Notes: a model not told the origin generated them from the sequence alone. Positions 16,658 through 27,333 are shown, counted from the first letter of the stretch. The stretch: 64,000 bases of DNA from Treponema vincentii F0403 (GCF_000412995.1 NZ_KE332512.1:1247847-1311846); one strand, 5' to 3'. Translations and numbers: made by a program.

Positions 16658-18742
16658 TACTTTAAACTTAGAAACCTCTGCAGCAAGAGCGGCGATACTC
16701 TCTTTAGTACGCAACGTAATCTGGTTAACCTCTTGTACGGAGGTATTGATGTAAGACGCCCCTGAAGTCATTTCATCCATGCTGCCGGTGATAACGCGGG
16801 TAAGGTCGTCCAGAATCGCCATTTCCTTTGCAGCTTTTTCGCCGCCCTTCAGCATTTCCGCAGAACCGTTGTTGACCTCAACCGTAACCGTATTGATATT
16901 TTTGATTGCGGTCAGTACTTCCCTACTGGCATTTTCTTGTTCGCGCATTGCTTCGGTCAGCTGATTACTCATCATCTTAACCTGTTCGGACAAATTAAAA
17001 ATAGCATTGAACTTCTCTTCAACCGTATGAGCCGAATTGGAGAGTCCTTCGATTTCCGTGCCGAACTGTTTAAGCGTTGTCGAGATGGTTTTTCCCTGCG
17101 TTGCGGAATCTTCGGCCAACTTGCGGATCTCGTCCGCGACAACGGCAAATCCCTTGCCGGCTTCCCCTGCATGGGCAGCCTCAATAGCCGCATTCATTGC
17201 AAGCAGGTTTGTTTGACTCGCAATATGCTGGATAACTCCGCTCGCTTCAATTAAGCTGCCCGACTCTTCCGCAATTTTTTGCGTAATGGCATTGGAACTG
17301 TGCAGCGTTTCTTTACCGTCGGAAGTTGCAGAGGCAAGCGATTTAATCGATTCGTCCGTTCTTTCCAGTGTCTTGGTAATAGAGGCAATATTTGCAACCA
17401 TTTCTTCGATAGCCGAAGAAGATTCCGCAACACTCGCCGCTTGAGTCGCAATACTACCGTTTAACTGCTTAATGGTTTTGATGATTTCTTCGATTGTTGC
17501 AGACGTTTCGGTAACGCTTGACGCTTGCGTAAATATCTTTCGTTTTACATCTTCAATATGGGTGCTTATCTCATTTGCAGCGCCGGCGGTTTCCGACATA
17601 TTTTGCGCAAGCTCATCGCCTATCTTTGTCATCGCACCGGCATTTTTATCAACGGATTGAATTGCCGTTCTAATCTTTCCGATTGTTTCGTTAAAATATT
17701 CCGAAAGATTACGGATTTCATCCAACCCCGTTAGCGGTAAGGTAACGGTTAAGTCTCCTTCACCCTGCGCAATATCTTTTAGCGCCGCAGCCACACGTAC
17801 GAGCGGCCTGATAATCCGGTGCGACAGCCAATACACTACGATAGCCGCAATAATCAGCATTGCTGCTCCGATAAGATACATCCACCGATTTAATGTCCGT
17901 ACATCGGTTAAAAATTCTTTTTCGGGGGCACGCAGCATCACAACCCAGCCGGTGTTCATCTTTTTTCCCACCACAAATTGCGTTTCCCCGTTATATGAAC
18001 CTGAACCGCTTACAACATCATCCGATCTAAATACCGATTCGACCAGAGCTGACAGCGAAGCCATATCCTTATCATTTGCGGCCGCATCTCTGATGGAAAT
18101 TTGTGCGGCAACTCGGCTAAAGTCGGTATCCCCTATAACTCTCCTGCTTGTTCCGACAATAAAGACGGAACCGCTTGTGCCGACGGTAACCGTTTTACAG
18201 ATATTTGAAAGATATTGTCCGTCTATATCGATCGAAAAGAACCCTGCAATTTTCTGATCTTTCCCGTACATAGGGATTGCATACGACATAAGGAAAACAT
18301 CTTTCCCTGCCGGAAAAGGTTCGGATAAAAACGGAATCCCGTTCATAACGGTATTATACCACGATTCATTCCCGCAAAAGAAACTGCTGCCGTCGGCACG
18401 GATAAGTTTTCCGTCCATACCGGCCATACCATAGCTTTTTACGGATGGCTGCCGTTTCATAAGGAAGTCTATTTCCTGTAGCCGTTCGGGAATACTTAAA
18501 CTTTCATCGAACAGGATAGGAGAACCGGCTACTCCCTCAAGCCAAAATGAAAGCCCCTTCATTTCCTGTTCGATTTTTTCGGCAGTCGTAATCGCTTTGT
18601 TTTGCAGTAATTCCATAACTTTTGCGGTAATTGCCCGCCTGACGATACTGCCGGCAAGAACGGTCTGCAAAATCGATACCGTAACGATAAATATTGCAAA
18701 AATAATAATCAGGCGTTTCTGCAAACCGAGTTGTTTTTTCAT
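16655..18742 (-). CDS. methyl-accepting chemotaxis protein
   Basis: A transmembrane chemoreceptor of 695 residues. Helix 1 is at about 10-32. A large periplasmic sensor of the double-Cache type follows (about 35-285, with [16 protein letters not shown] and [14 protein letters not shown]). Helix 2 is at about 290-313, then HAMP and a long cytoplasmic coiled coil with the conserved tip [20 protein letters not shown] and two methylation regions. It feeds attractant or repellent signals to CheA/CheW. GAGGAG lies before the ATG. A promoter on the same strand (TTGACA 18836-18841, GATAAT 18813-18818, 17-bp spacer) drives it. The closely related receptor at 22873-25014 suggests a duplication. Confidence 0.94.
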   Translation of the reverse strand: MKKQLGLQKRLIIIFAIFIVTVSILQTVLAGSIVRRAITAKVMELLQNKAITTAEKIEQEMKGLSFWLEGVAGSPILFDESLSIPERLQEIDFLMKRQPSVKSYGMAGMDGKLIRADGSSFFCGNESWYNTVMNGIPFLSEPFPAGKDVFLMSYAIPMYGKDQKIAGFFSIDIDGQYLSNICKTVTVGTSGSVFIVGTSRRVIGDTDFSRVAAQISIRDAAANDKDMASLSALVESVFRSDDVVSGSGSYNGETQFVVGKKMNTGWVVMLRAPEKEFLTDVRTLNRWMYLIGAAMLIIAAIVVYWLSHRIIRPLVRVAAALKDIAQGEGDLTVTLPLTGLDEIRNLSEYFNETIGKIRTAIQSVDKNAGAMTKIGDELAQNMSETAGAANEISTHIEDVKRKIFTQASSVTETSATIEEIIKTIKQLNGSIATQAASVAESSSAIEEMVANIASITKTLERTDESIKSLASATSDGKETLHSSNAITQKIAEESGSLIEASGVIQHIASQTNLLAMNAAIEAAHAGEAGKGFAVVADEIRKLAEDSATQGKTISTTLKQFGTEIEGLSNSAHTVEEKFNAIFNLSEQVKMMSNQLTEAMREQENASREVLTAIKNINTVTVEVNNGSAEMLKGGEKAAKEMAILDDLTRVITGSMDEMTSGASYINTSVQEVNQITLRTKESIAALAAEVSKFKV

Positions 18743-18812
18743 AGTTTCTCCTCAATACTAAAACGGATATGGCCGCACGAGCGGTAAAACGATTATTAAT
18801 TGTGCAGCGCTT

Positions 18813-18841
18813 ATTATCATTATCTATTAAAACTCTGTCAA
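18813..18841 (-). promoter_or_regulatory. sigma70-like promoter of the chemoreceptor gene
   Basis: On the minus strand TTGACA (18841-18836) is followed after 17 bp by GATAAT (18818-18813). A leader of about 65 nt with a good ribosome-binding site precedes the ATG at 18742. Confidence 0.6.
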
Positions 18842-18850
18842 TTCCTCACC

Positions 18851-18912
18851 TTTTGAAAATAGACGGCGCATCTGCGTTGTCGCAAAGTAAGCTTTGAGGA
18901 GCCACAAGTTTT
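18851..18912. repeat. partial copy of the 39.8-kb palindromic repeat
   Basis: GAAAATAGACGGCGCATCTG followed by CGTTGTCGC matches the left arm of the repeat at 39781-39902, and GAGGAGCC corresponds to part of its right side. The long internal stem is replaced by a small CAAAG/CTTTG hairpin. The rest of the 248-bp gap between the divergent genes holds only their promoters. Confidence 0.45.
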
Positions 18913-18990
18913 TTCATATTATTTTAAGTTTTTTTCAAAAAATATAAAAAATTTGCGGCCAAAACGCTGCGCAAGTCGCATAACAAGAGT

Positions 18991-20706
18991 ATGAGTGTTA
19001 CAAGATTTTATTCCGGCATCAGACGTATGCCGACCCTATTGTGTATGTTTGTTATCCTTTTTGTAAACCTTTCCGCGCAAGGTTACGGACAACAATCGCT
19101 CTTTGACCGTTTTACCGATGACAGCTTTATATTCAGCCGGCAGGACGAAGACGGAGAGAAATACGAAAATGACGAAGATGAGGATTCCGAAAGCAAAACG
19201 GAAGAAGACAATTCCGGTGGAAATGCCGCATCGAACCTACAAAAAGACAATACAGCCGGTATGGATGCCGCCGCATCGGAGCGCGACTATTTTATCCGCT
19301 ATACGCACAGCCTCCGTAAGGGAGCCGGCATTTCCACAGGTATAAGCGGACACGGCTACATCGGCTTGCTGAAGCTTGCGTCTCCGATGCCGGTTCCCTA
19401 TTTTGAACTTTCGGTTAAGAATTTCGGTGTCGGGCTGTATCCCCTCGCCTCTCTGCAAACCTCTTTCCCCGAAAAAAACATCCCGACGGTGTTTCTCGGC
19501 GCGGGGTGCTTAACTTTTGACGGTTTTTTAAAAGCAGCAAAGTTTTCCGGTTATGCTAAAACGAAAGCAACCTACAGCGGGCTCAAATTCCCCCGCGAAC
19601 AGTTCATCGGTATCGGAAGTGCACAAAAGGCCGTCCAATACGGGGTGGAAGTATACGGCGGCGGATGGAACGGCGCTTTTTTTGCAAGCCCCGAACCGAA
19701 GAAGCAACGGATGCGGTACGGCCTTATGGGCGGCTGGCGCATGAAACAAAAAAAAGCGGATATCAATTTTACCCTGCAGCATCTAACCGCTTTTATCCCG
19801 GAATTGGTTAGAGAAGTAAAAACGCCTGCCGCACAATCCGCAACAGGCGGAACTTTGGCGGTTCAATCAAGCAGTACATCGGTAATATCTTCAGATATAA
19901 ACGGTGAATATGCTCGGCAGCGGTACCACACGCTTTTCGGCTTAAATGCCGTTTTTACCCATCCGATTGTTTCGTTGGCGGCAACCGGTTTTTGCAGCTA
20001 TGCGGCGGATAAAACCGTCTCCGGCGCAGTGCAGGCTGAAACCGATGTTTGGTATCGATATGTGGGTGTGCGTACCGGCGGCAGCTATACCGGAGCGAAT
20101 GCCTTAAACTGGGACGACGCCCGCACAAACGAACAGGTTACCGCATTTGTGCAGCCGTATTTTAAAGCCGGTCTGTTTTCGCTGTTTACGCTCTATGCTT
20201 TCAATATGGAGGGCGGAACAATGCTGCATAACGGCGGGCTGATTGCGCAGGTAAACCACAAGGTTGTTCGTTGGAAAGCAAGTTGGGATTACGGTAATGA
20301 ACTGCATACGGTCAAAACGGAGATAACATTTGTCAGCAAGCCGGCATGGTTTACCGGTATCCGGTGGTTCCAAAAAGCTGCCGCCGGCGCTGCGGTTGAA
20401 TTGCAGGACAGAACCGCCAATCCGTTTATCCTAAAAAAATATTCAGTGAATGCAAACAGCACTTTTTGCATTACCGACGGTATTTTTTGCGGCATCAGCG
20501 GTTCGTTCTCTCAAGCAATACGGAAAGAAGAAAGCGAAACGGAACGCCTTATATACCTGCAAGGCCCTGTATACGGCGGCGGAGTATCCGTAAGTTTTAA
20601 GCGGAACGGTATCGGAAAGGTACACTCCGGCAAACTGGAAGTTTCGGTAAAAAACGAAAAGCCGTATTATGACGTCAAACTTATATATCAGATTCGCGGA
20701 AAGTGA
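18991..20706 (+). CDS. predicted secreted/outer-membrane beta-barrel protein
   Basis: An N-terminal signal peptide (hydrophobic core LLCMFVILFVNLSAQG, cleavage near residue 30-34) is followed by a very acidic, low-complexity stretch (DEDGEKYENDEDEDSES). About 450 residues then alternate aromatic and polar positions in short strands typical of a beta-barrel, ending near YDVKLIYQIRGK. I do not recognise a named family; it looks like a treponeme-specific outer-membrane protein. The acidic segment could bind calcium or serve as a flexible surface linker. The start is uncertain: the ATG at 18991 has only a weak GAG upstream, and an in-frame ATG 12 codons later is possible. Confidence 0.6.
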   Translation: MSVTRFYSGIRRMPTLLCMFVILFVNLSAQGYGQQSLFDRFTDDSFIFSRQDEDGEKYENDEDEDSESKTEEDNSGGNAASNLQKDNTAGMDAAASERDYFIRYTHSLRKGAGISTGISGHGYIGLLKLASPMPVPYFELSVKNFGVGLYPLASLQTSFPEKNIPTVFLGAGCLTFDGFLKAAKFSGYAKTKATYSGLKFPREQFIGIGSAQKAVQYGVEVYGGGWNGAFFASPEPKKQRMRYGLMGGWRMKQKKADINFTLQHLTAFIPELVREVKTPAAQSATGGTLAVQSSSTSVISSDINGEYARQRYHTLFGLNAVFTHPIVSLAATGFCSYAADKTVSGAVQAETDVWYRYVGVRTGGSYTGANALNWDDARTNEQVTAFVQPYFKAGLFSLFTLYAFNMEGGTMLHNGGLIAQVNHKVVRWKASWDYGNELHTVKTEITFVSKPAWFTGIRWFQKAAAGAAVELQDRTANPFILKKYSVNANSTFCITDGIFCGISGSFSQAIRKEESETERLIYLQGPVYGGGVSVSFKRNGIGKVHSGKLEVSVKNEKPYYDVKLIYQIRGK

Positions 20707-20829
20707 AAAGTCTTTGATACACGTATTACTGAGTTTTGCTGTATACATTTAAAAAGAAAATGATATAATGGCTCAATTTATGAAGGAAGCGTACCATATA
20801 ATTTTTCTAAATAATAGAGGAGCACATAT

Positions 20830-21462
20830 ATGGGGGTATTTTTACTAGTAACGATAAAGCTGCTCATCGGCTTCTTTGCAATGGTAGTAATCATAAACAT
20901 ATCAGGAAAAGGAAATTTAGCGCCATCATCAGCCAGTGACCAAATTATAAATTATGTGTTCGGTGGGGTTATGGGAGGCGCTATTTACAACAGTAGTGTT
21001 CGAATACCTGATTTTATTGTTGTTTTGTGCATTTGGTGCGCCTTTGTTCTATCGATGAAATGGGTAAAGAAACGTAATCTAAAGGCTAAGCAGCTTATAG
21101 ACGGCAAGGCGTTAATTATAATCGATGACGGCAAAATAGATATCACAAATTGCAAGAAGGCTCGGTTGTCGGCTCACGATGTAGCTTTTAAACTTCGTAC
21201 AAATGGCATTTACTCATCAAAGGCTGTAAAGAGAGCTTTAGTCGAACAAAATGGGCAGTTCATTATCATACAGGCTGGTGAAGAAAATCCCAAGTTTCCC
21301 ATTATTACGGATGGTCAGGTACAGAGTGATATCCTTAAAGTAATCGGGAAGGATGAAGAATGGCTTCTTGATGAACTAAAAAAGCAAGGCATAGATGCAT
21401 ATAGCGATGTATTTTTGGGGGAATACGTAGACAAAACTTTGATAGTAACTCCGTATGAATAA
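20830..21462 (+). CDS. DUF421 (YetF-like) membrane protein
   Basis: Two or three N-terminal membrane segments (about 2-22, 42-60 and 60-80) lead to a cytoplasmic domain that starts with the DUF421 pattern KAKQLIDGKALIIIDDGKID and continues with ARLSAHDVAFKLRTNGIY. At 210 residues it is near the usual length for YetF/YcaP-type proteins, whose function is unknown. GAGGAGCA lies before the ATG. The gene is more AT-rich than its neighbours and stands alone. Confidence 0.8.
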   Translation: MGVFLLVTIKLLIGFFAMVVIINISGKGNLAPSSASDQIINYVFGGVMGGAIYNSSVRIPDFIVVLCIWCAFVLSMKWVKKRNLKAKQLIDGKALIIIDDGKIDITNCKKARLSAHDVAFKLRTNGIYSSKAVKRALVEQNGQFIIIQAGEENPKFPIITDGQVQSDILKVIGKDEEWLLDELKKQGIDAYSDVFLGEYVDKTLIVTPYE

Positions 21463-21539
21463 CGACAAGCAATACCCTTAAAGAAATAAGAATTTTACCG
21501 TTTGCCGTATCTCACAAAAGATATATTAATTTACGATAA

Positions 21540-22172
21540 TCAGCATTGCTCCGCTATCTTCTGAGCGGCGGCAGCGCAATCCAAGCCGGTCGTGTCGATG
21601 GTGAGGTTGCAGATACTGCGATACCGTTCCGTGCGGCGCGCATACAATTCGGCAAAAAGCCGGCGTGCTTCCGCTTTTTGGTCAACAGGCAGAAAGCGTA
21701 AGAAAGCCGGATAATACCCTGTTTGCAGCGCATCGTGTGTCAAGCGTTCAAAAAGCGCCGCTTCCTCTGCATAGAGGAAAACCCGCAGCGGTATCGCTGC
21801 AATGATGGCGGATGCTTCGGCGTTATCGCAAATGCCGCCGCCAGCCGCGATGACAGCGCAGTTTTCTACAGTCATGCCCTGCCGTTTCTCGGCGGAGCCG
21901 TCGGTTGGCAGAGCCAGAGGTGTAGAGTGTCGCAACGGCTCGGCTGCAAAGGCAACGCCGCTGCAGTCATGTAAAGAACAGCACTCACGCAAGGCAGCGG
22001 CTTCTGCAGCGTGCAGGGCGGATATCCCCGCTTGACGGCAGAGCTGCCGCGGCGTTAAGCCGGTGCGGATGCGGATAACCTCATCGGTGTCGTAAAAGGG
22101 GCAGCCGAGCCGTTCGGCAAGAAGCCGCCCCGCGGAGGTTTTTCCTGCATGGCTTAGGCCTAAAAGAATCAT
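21540..22172 (-). CDS. aroK: shikimate kinase-like protein
   Basis: The N-terminus has the shikimate kinase P-loop (LLGLSHAGKTSAG) and the substrate-binding DxD region (FYDTDEVIRIRTG). The glycine-rich AAGGG motif follows, then the lid region with FLRFLPVDQKAEARRLFAEL and a final Arg-containing YARRTERYR. The enzyme phosphorylates shikimate in the aromatic amino acid pathway. Between the first and second motifs there is an insert of about 40 residues not found in typical 170-residue enzymes. I chose the ATG at 22172 because the kinase fold begins there. The frame is open to a TTG at 22232, which would overlap the upstream gene by 31 nt; no strong ribosome-binding site decides it. Confidence 0.75.
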   Translation of the reverse strand: MILLGLSHAGKTSAGRLLAERLGCPFYDTDEVIRIRTGLTPRQLCRQAGISALHAAEAAALRECCSLHDCSGVAFAAEPLRHSTPLALPTDGSAEKRQGMTVENCAVIAAGGGICDNAEASAIIAAIPLRVFLYAEEAALFERLTHDALQTGYYPAFLRFLPVDQKAEARRLFAELYARRTERYRSICNLTIDTTGLDCAAAAQKIAEQC

Positions 22173-22201
22173 CGATTGAAGTGAAGGTACGTACGGTACC
22201 G

Positions 22202-22876
22202 CTAGGCGCTCAACGGACGCGGCGAAGGACAATCCGGTTCGGGCGGCGTTATAAAGCGCAGCACCATTTTCAGTTTTCTAATTGCAGCGGGGAGCGCAAT
22301 CCGCAGCGGACGGGGATGCGTATCATCGGGGTTTAATGCCAAGAGCGCCGATGACGCGGCGCCCATATACGGCGGAACAGCACCGAATAAGCGCATCATC
22401 TCTTCCTCTCCGTATTGCCGCCCTGTTTGCGCAGCTTGAGCATCGAAGGTTTTATCCGCAGGCTGCATGTATTTACACGGCTTCCAGCGGATGAGGCCGT
22501 CTTTGCCGTGATCACCGGAAAAGCCGAAAAGCCTGCATATCAAACATCTGCCTCCGTATACCGTGCAGTGATACGGACTATCGGGGTCAAATAGAATGCA
22601 GCCGTCTCGATGGGCAAAATATTCACCGTTCATTTCGGCAATACGGTCAGCCCGCTCGTTCTGATTTTCCAGCATCCACGCTGCAAGATATAAGGCCTCG
22701 GCCTCGTATACTTCCGGCTCAAAGTGAACGCAACAGCTGCCGCATCCGTCAGGGCACTGCATCGGGCTTTTTTCTTTCCATGTTTGCTGGTCTGCTTCTA
22801 TGCCGTTATACAGCGAGTCAACCGCTGCCAAAACATCATAGATAACGGTGCCTGTAAATTTTGCCGCTTCTATCAT
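22202..22876 (-). CDS. YkgJ-family cysteine-cluster protein
   Basis: The family's Cys pattern is clear: CPDGCGSCC near residue 41-49, then a Cys in DGCILFD and the group [15 protein letters not shown]. These cysteines are thought to bind a metal or an iron-sulfur centre; the function of the family is unknown. At 224 residues it is slightly long. It begins in an ATGA overlap with the chemoreceptor stop, so it is translationally coupled to it, and it overlaps the following kinase frame. No membrane segment is seen. Confidence 0.8.
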   Translation of the reverse strand: MIEAAKFTGTVIYDVLAAVDSLYNGIEADQQTWKEKSPMQCPDGCGSCCVHFEPEVYEAEALYLAAWMLENQNERADRIAEMNGEYFAHRDGCILFDPDSPYHCTVYGGRCLICRLFGFSGDHGKDGLIRWKPCKYMQPADKTFDAQAAQTGRQYGEEEMMRLFGAVPPYMGAASSALLALNPDDTHPRPLRIALPAAIRKLKMVLRFITPPEPDCPSPRPLSA

Positions 22877-25014
22877 ACCTTAAATTCTTTCACCTTATTT
22901 ACCAATATTCCGATACTCTCTTTGTTTTTTTGTACCAGATCATTTACTTCTACGACGGCATTATTTATTTGAATGGCGCCGGCAGACATTTCATCCATGC
23001 TATTGGTAATAACCTGCGTCAATCCATCCAGTTTATTCATCTCCCGTGCAACTTCTCCGCTGCCCGAAAGCATTTCCGACGAACCGGACTGCACCGTATT
23101 GGTGGAAGTGTTAATATCTTTAATTGCAACAAGAACTTCCTTGTTCGCGTTCATCTGTTCTACCATGGAGCGCGTAATAAAATCTTCCTGATCGGAAATT
23201 TGAGTGGCAAGTTCATATACTTTCTCAAAAGTCTTTTCGGCGCCGTCGCCGGCAGCTATCAAAGTATGGATAATTTCGATAGATTCTTTCAAAACGCCGC
23301 CGATTTGTTTTCCTTGTTCGTTTGATTCTTCTGCAAGCTTGCGGATTTCGTCGGCAACAACCGCGAACCCCTTTCCGGTCTCTCCCGCATGTGCCGCTTC
23401 TATAGCGGCATTCATTGCAAGCAAGTTTGTCTGACTTGCAATATTCTGAATAATGACGCTCGCCTCCAACAGGGCATCGGAGCGCTCCGCTATTTGTTTA
23501 ACTACCGAGTTTGCCGTTTTTGCACCGTTTTTCCCGTCAATCGTCATCGAATACATCTCTTTTATCAAATTGTTGTTTTTTTCCAGCGTTTGGGTGATGG
23601 TAGTGATATTCGCCGCCATTTCTTCCACCGAAGACGAAGACTGCGAAACGGCGCCCGCTTGCACCGCTATTTCACGGTCAAGCTGCTGAATTTGTTCGAT
23701 AATATTTTCGACGACATTACCGGTTTTTTGGACGCTTTCTGCTTGGGTTTTTGCTTGCCTCTTAATGCTTTCCACATTTGCACTGATTTCATTTATCGCG
23801 CTCGCCGTTTCGGCCATATTATTGAAAAGATCGTCCCCTACATGCTGCATCGTTTTCGATTCACGAATCAGCGAATTAACCATAGCGGCAACTTTATCCA
23901 TTGTCGTATTAAAATCGATCATCAAACTGCCGATTTCATCATTTTTCTTAATAAAAAACCGTCCGGTAAGGTCTCCTGCCGCCATTTTTGTAAAGATGAG
24001 TTGAAGCTTCCGCAGATATCCCTTTAGCCGTTTTGAAAACAAAAAAATAAGCCAGAAAAATATAATGAGCATTCCCGTTCCGACTGCCGTCATACTAATA
24101 ACGATCCGGTAAAAACTTTCCAGTATCTCATTATTCTGAATCAGTATTGCTATCTTCCATCCCAGTTCATCAATTGAGAAAACACGAAGCCGCCATCTGA
24201 CATTATCGATCGTAACAACTTCCGTCTCCTCGCCGGCATTTTGAAAAATTTCAAGATATTGGCTGCCGCTGTTATCCAGCTTTGTAAATACTAAATCCCT
24301 ATGCATCGGATCGGCCAAAATAGTACCGTCGTTTTGGAATAACATAACGTATCCCGTCCTTCCCACTTTCAGAGAATCGATAAACGACGTTAGTTGATCC
24401 AACTTTACCTCAACGCTTACACACCCAATAAACTCCCTGTCCGGTGATAACACACGCCGAGAAAAACAGATAACAGGAACACCTATCGTAGACATATATG
24501 CAGGCGTTACAATTGTATCACCGCCGGCGGTTTCGGCTTGTTGGTACCATATACGTTTTCGCGGGTCAAACCCGGCGCGTACGGTATCATCCCAAGAACT
24601 GACAAATCCTCCCCACTTTGATCCGAAAAAAACTTGCGCAATATCGGAATATCCGTTATAAATACGCTTAAAAAGCGTTACCATCTCTTGCTCCATTTCT
24701 CCCTTAGATACGTTTTTCAATAGGATATCTTGTTTTGAAGCTGTATAATTATTGAGATTTGTATCGGCAACTTGCACAGTAGGATGTTCGGCAAGCATTT
24801 TCACTGTGTTTTTATTATTCTGCATGAACAGCATAACGGTTTGTTCAATAAGCGAAAATTGCTGAGCCGAAGTCTGATCATATTGCCTTATGTTAACCTG
24901 ATATACTTGAATACCGATTATAGAACAGGCGCCTATTATCAAAATACACAACGAGACTATACCGATAAGCAAAATTTTAAAACGCAGGGACACTCCCTTT
25001 CTCTTACTGTCCAT
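22873..25014 (-). CDS. methyl-accepting chemotaxis protein
   Basis: A second double-Cache chemoreceptor. Helix 1 lies at about 12-32 and the sensor domain at about 35-285, with the double-Cache features [18 protein letters not shown] and [18 protein letters not shown]. Helix 2 is at about 305-327, followed by HAMP and a signalling domain with the conserved tip [20 protein letters not shown]. It is closely similar to the receptor at 16655-18742 in the cytoplasmic half and diverged in the sensor half, so the two probably detect different ligands. I chose the ATG at 25014, which has GAGGAG 7 nt upstream; the frame's earlier TTG at 25029 overlaps that box. Confidence 0.94.
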   Translation of the reverse strand: MDSKRKGVSLRFKILLIGIVSLCILIIGACSIIGIQVYQVNIRQYDQTSAQQFSLIEQTVMLFMQNNKNTVKMLAEHPTVQVADTNLNNYTASKQDILLKNVSKGEMEQEMVTLFKRIYNGYSDIAQVFFGSKWGGFVSSWDDTVRAGFDPRKRIWYQQAETAGGDTIVTPAYMSTIGVPVICFSRRVLSPDREFIGCVSVEVKLDQLTSFIDSLKVGRTGYVMLFQNDGTILADPMHRDLVFTKLDNSGSQYLEIFQNAGEETEVVTIDNVRWRLRVFSIDELGWKIAILIQNNEILESFYRIVISMTAVGTGMLIIFFWLIFLFSKRLKGYLRKLQLIFTKMAAGDLTGRFFIKKNDEIGSLMIDFNTTMDKVAAMVNSLIRESKTMQHVGDDLFNNMAETASAINEISANVESIKRQAKTQAESVQKTGNVVENIIEQIQQLDREIAVQAGAVSQSSSSVEEMAANITTITQTLEKNNNLIKEMYSMTIDGKNGAKTANSVVKQIAERSDALLEASVIIQNIASQTNLLAMNAAIEAAHAGETGKGFAVVADEIRKLAEESNEQGKQIGGVLKESIEIIHTLIAAGDGAEKTFEKVYELATQISDQEDFITRSMVEQMNANKEVLVAIKDINTSTNTVQSGSSEMLSGSGEVAREMNKLDGLTQVITNSMDEMSAGAIQINNAVVEVNDLVQKNKESIGILVNKVKEFKV

Positions 25015-25041
25015 TATTTTTCTCCTCAAAATATATTAACA

Positions 25042-25695
25042 CTACTTTCCAAAGAGTCCGCGCTGTCCGGCTTTAATCCATTTGCCGGGCATACGCGATA
25101 ATGCCGGTTGATTTATTTGTGCTGCCAGCCATTCGATATAAAGCGCATTGTCTTCACCTTCAAGACGGACAAGCATTGTTTGCAAAAGGGCATTTTCTTC
25201 CTGCGCAAGCGAAGCCGTACTTGCTTCTGCCATCCGCACAAATGCCCCCGAAGCGGCAGCAACCGGAATATTCCCGCACGAGCCGGAAACATCACGGTGT
25301 ACAAAAATTAATTTTCCCGATTTTTTATGGATAAAGTAACGCATGAGCGTATATGCCAGCTGCATGTTTGCGGTAATCAGCTCCGTAACAATCTTATCGG
25401 TATGCAGCACGCCGCTGTTGGAATAAAGTTCGGCGTATGCCTGCCCGTCAAAGATCAGCAGAGCGGTTTCTACATTCAACTGTAAATTTTTAAATTGAAG
25501 CGGCAAGGATTGCAGCGAAAACGCAGACTGACGGTTCCACAGTATCACCGGCCCTATCGCATTTTCCGGTTTTTTTTCCTTTATCCGTTCGGAATCTGAG
25601 GTAACAATTACCCGCTGACCCTGTACCCGTAAAAAATCAACAAGACTTAACGAAAAATTTAAACGATCATCTGTTATCAGTATATCGGAACTCAT
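25042..25695 (-). CDS. degenerate SDR-like Rossmann protein, function unknown
   Basis: A protein of 217 residues with alternating beta/alpha elements. The segment SGKLIFVHRDVSGSCGNI followed by AASGAFVRMAEASTASLAQE and a strand (LLQTMLVRLEG) has the shape of the later half of a short-chain dehydrogenase, but the catalytic YxxxK and the glycine-rich nucleotide motif are absent. I infer a non-catalytic SDR-fold protein; treponemal genomes have many such unnamed proteins. It precedes the chemoreceptor by 27 bp on the same strand. The promoter (TTCAAA, 17 bp, TATACT) ends 8 nt before the ATG, leaving almost no leader, although AGGG is present. Confidence 0.5.
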   Translation of the reverse strand: MSSDILITDDRLNFSLSLVDFLRVQGQRVIVTSDSERIKEKKPENAIGPVILWNRQSAFSLQSLPLQFKNLQLNVETALLIFDGQAYAELYSNSGVLHTDKIVTELITANMQLAYTLMRYFIHKKSGKLIFVHRDVSGSCGNIPVAAASGAFVRMAEASTASLAQEENALLQTMLVRLEGEDNALYIEWLAAQINQPALSRMPGKWIKAGQRGLFGK

Positions 25696-25753
25696 AATGC
25701 CCTAGTATATACCGAATAAATAAAAATTTGAATAGCGGGGCAGCCTTTTGTCT

Positions 25754-25890
25754 CAGGGTAAACGCATTGGTCAGTTTTTTTAGATGTAACTACGAAGTTT
25801 AAAACCAAATCATTGCTGTGCAAAGACTTGATTTTAAACTTCGCCGGGGATGGCTGAAAAGTAACCGGTTTTTAAGACATTCCCCGCTTT
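25754..25890. repeat. long-stem palindromic repeat (family of the 35.1-kb element)
   Basis: CAGGGTAAACGCATTGGTCA followed by GTTTTTTTA matches one arm of the element at 35079-35223. Inside is a 19-bp imperfect stem: CGAAGTTTAAAACC (25793) pairs with GATTTTAAACTTCG (ending 25843). This fills the gap between two reverse-strand genes; no ORF is evident. Confidence 0.6.
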
Positions 25891-25891
25891 G

Positions 25892-26566
25892 TTATTCGAT
25901 AAAAGCAGTTTCAACCATATAGCGGAATGAATCGCCTGCAGCGGAATATTCTTTTTTTTCAATGACAAAAACTATAGCACGAGAGGTGTCATCCATCAAT
26001 ATTTTCTTGACGGCATAATTCTTAACACCGCTTCTTACATAATCAGGCCGGCCGACCTCTTTTTTTACCTTGGTTCCATTCGGTTTTGTCTTCTCTACCG
26101 TTAAATAAAAAGAACTGTCGGTTTTCGATTTTTGCGTTGTATTCAATATAACTGTGTATTCGTCGCTTGTTTGAAAGTCGCGGAAAAACAGCGTCTGGTT
26201 TCCTTCCGTCGATTCGGTTTGTGCGTAAAGAACCCTACCCTGCCGCGTTTCGGAAATTCCCCATTTACTGAGCGAAACCTGAGCTCTATTTTGCAGCGCA
26301 AGGAAGGTCGATTTACTTTCTTTTCCTTCAGTTTGCTTTGAAGGAGATGTCCTAAAAATACCGTTCTGCAAAAAGCTATTGCTGCCCACATCAACTGCGT
26401 AAATTTCGGCATACGCGCGGTAGGTTTTATCCTGTAGGCCGTACTGACCGAAAGCAAACTTTGTTCCGTCTACCGAAAAACCTAAATTAACAAAATTAGC
26501 AAGATCGCCGGCATAAACGGCGGCAGCAAAGGCTGCCATGATAATTATGGTATAAAGTTTTCGCAT
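25892..26566 (-). CDS. DUF2259-family secreted protein
   Basis: An N-terminal signal peptide (MRKLYTIIIMAAFAAAVYAG, cleavage after about residue 20) is followed by the DUF2259 start: DLANFVNLGFSVDGTKFAFG then QYGLQDKTYRAYAEIYAVDV. The protein reads like an internal beta-propeller blade set ('the state as seen so far' motif). It is confined mainly to spirochaetes and its function is unknown; a periplasmic location is expected. I chose the ATG at 26566 with AGGAG 6 nt upstream. The frame is open further upstream to 26593 with no support. Confidence 0.75.
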   Translation of the reverse strand: MRKLYTIIIMAAFAAAVYAGDLANFVNLGFSVDGTKFAFGQYGLQDKTYRAYAEIYAVDVGSNSFLQNGIFRTSPSKQTEGKESKSTFLALQNRAQVSLSKWGISETRQGRVLYAQTESTEGNQTLFFRDFQTSDEYTVILNTTQKSKTDSSFYLTVEKTKPNGTKVKKEVGRPDYVRSGVKNYAVKKILMDDTSRAIVFVIEKKEYSAAGDSFRYMVETAFIE

Positions 26567-26752
26567 AATAACTCCTGCGCGTAAAAGATCCATGAATAAT
26601 GTGTCTAAAATGCCGATTAAAGCTTGGGGAAATATATAATCAGCATCTTTCTATCCTTTTATCGGAATATACGCAGCAAACTTTATATCAGAACCGCTCC
26701 GAGGTCTTTCAAAAAAATGTGTTCTTTTATATAATCGAAGCGTTGTATTTAG

Positions 26753-26772
26753 GCATTCCTTAATTTAGGAAT
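26753..26772. promoter_or_regulatory. palindrome upstream of the Fur-family gene
   Basis: CATTCCT and AGGAATG flank a 6-bp AT spacer, 64 bp before the ATG. It may be an autoregulatory site, but it does not closely match the classic Fur or PerR box. Confidence 0.35.
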
Positions 26773-26836
26773 GATATTATTTAGGAAATGGCAAAAAAGT
26801 AACCGACTGTTGAGGCATACACGGGACACAAAAAGT

Positions 26837-27316
26837 ATGGAAAATCCGCTTGTTACAAAAAAGCTGCGCAAGACAAAAGCGCGGAATCTGATTATCGGTA
26901 TTTTATCTCAAGATAAAGATAGAGCTTTTTCTGCAGAAGAGCTGCATGAAGCCTGCGGCGCCGATCTGCAAATCGACTTATCGACAGTGTACCGCACGAT
27001 GCATACGCTTGCCGAATCCGGCTTTGTAACAAAAAGCATACACCCCGACGGTAAAGCGTACTTTCAGCTTGCTTCCCGGCAGGGGACGGAGCATCACCAC
27101 AGGATTGTGTGCAGCCGCTGCAAGGCTTCGGCCGACATAGCCGTCTGTCCGCTTCATGATTTGGAAGACCAAATCTTATCCGAAACAGGTTTTACGATGA
27201 CCTCACACAGTATAGAGCTTACCGGCCTGTGCCCCGCCTGTAAAGCTGAAGAAGAAGCCGAAGCGCAGGCGTTTCTGCAAGGAACGCCGCAAATTAAATC
27301 TAAGGGGAACCTCTAG
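26837..27316 (+). CDS. Fur-family metalloregulator (Fur/PerR/Zur)
   Basis: A winged-helix DNA-binding domain (residues about 10-80, with AEELHEACGADLQIDLSTVY followed by RTMHTLAESGFV) is joined to a dimerisation domain. The latter has the HHH regulatory-metal segment (TEHHHRIVCSRCKASADI) and a second CxxC (CPAC) near the C-terminus, giving the usual structural zinc site. An Ala/Glu-rich tail of about 20 residues follows. The metal sensed cannot be decided; PerR is plausible since a Dps gene lies in this window. I chose the internal ATG because it starts the fold; the frame is open to 26771. Confidence 0.85.
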   Translation: MENPLVTKKLRKTKARNLIIGILSQDKDRAFSAEELHEACGADLQIDLSTVYRTMHTLAESGFVTKSIHPDGKAYFQLASRQGTEHHHRIVCSRCKASADIAVCPLHDLEDQILSETGFTMTSHSIELTGLCPACKAEEEAEAQAFLQGTPQIKSKGNL

Positions 27317-27333
27317 CTTCCGGCGGATCGGTT

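Noticed and set aside
25754-25890. Rho-independent terminator
   Set aside because: The stem is far too long and lacks a following T run on the relevant strand; the arm sequence recurs elsewhere, so a repeat element fits better.
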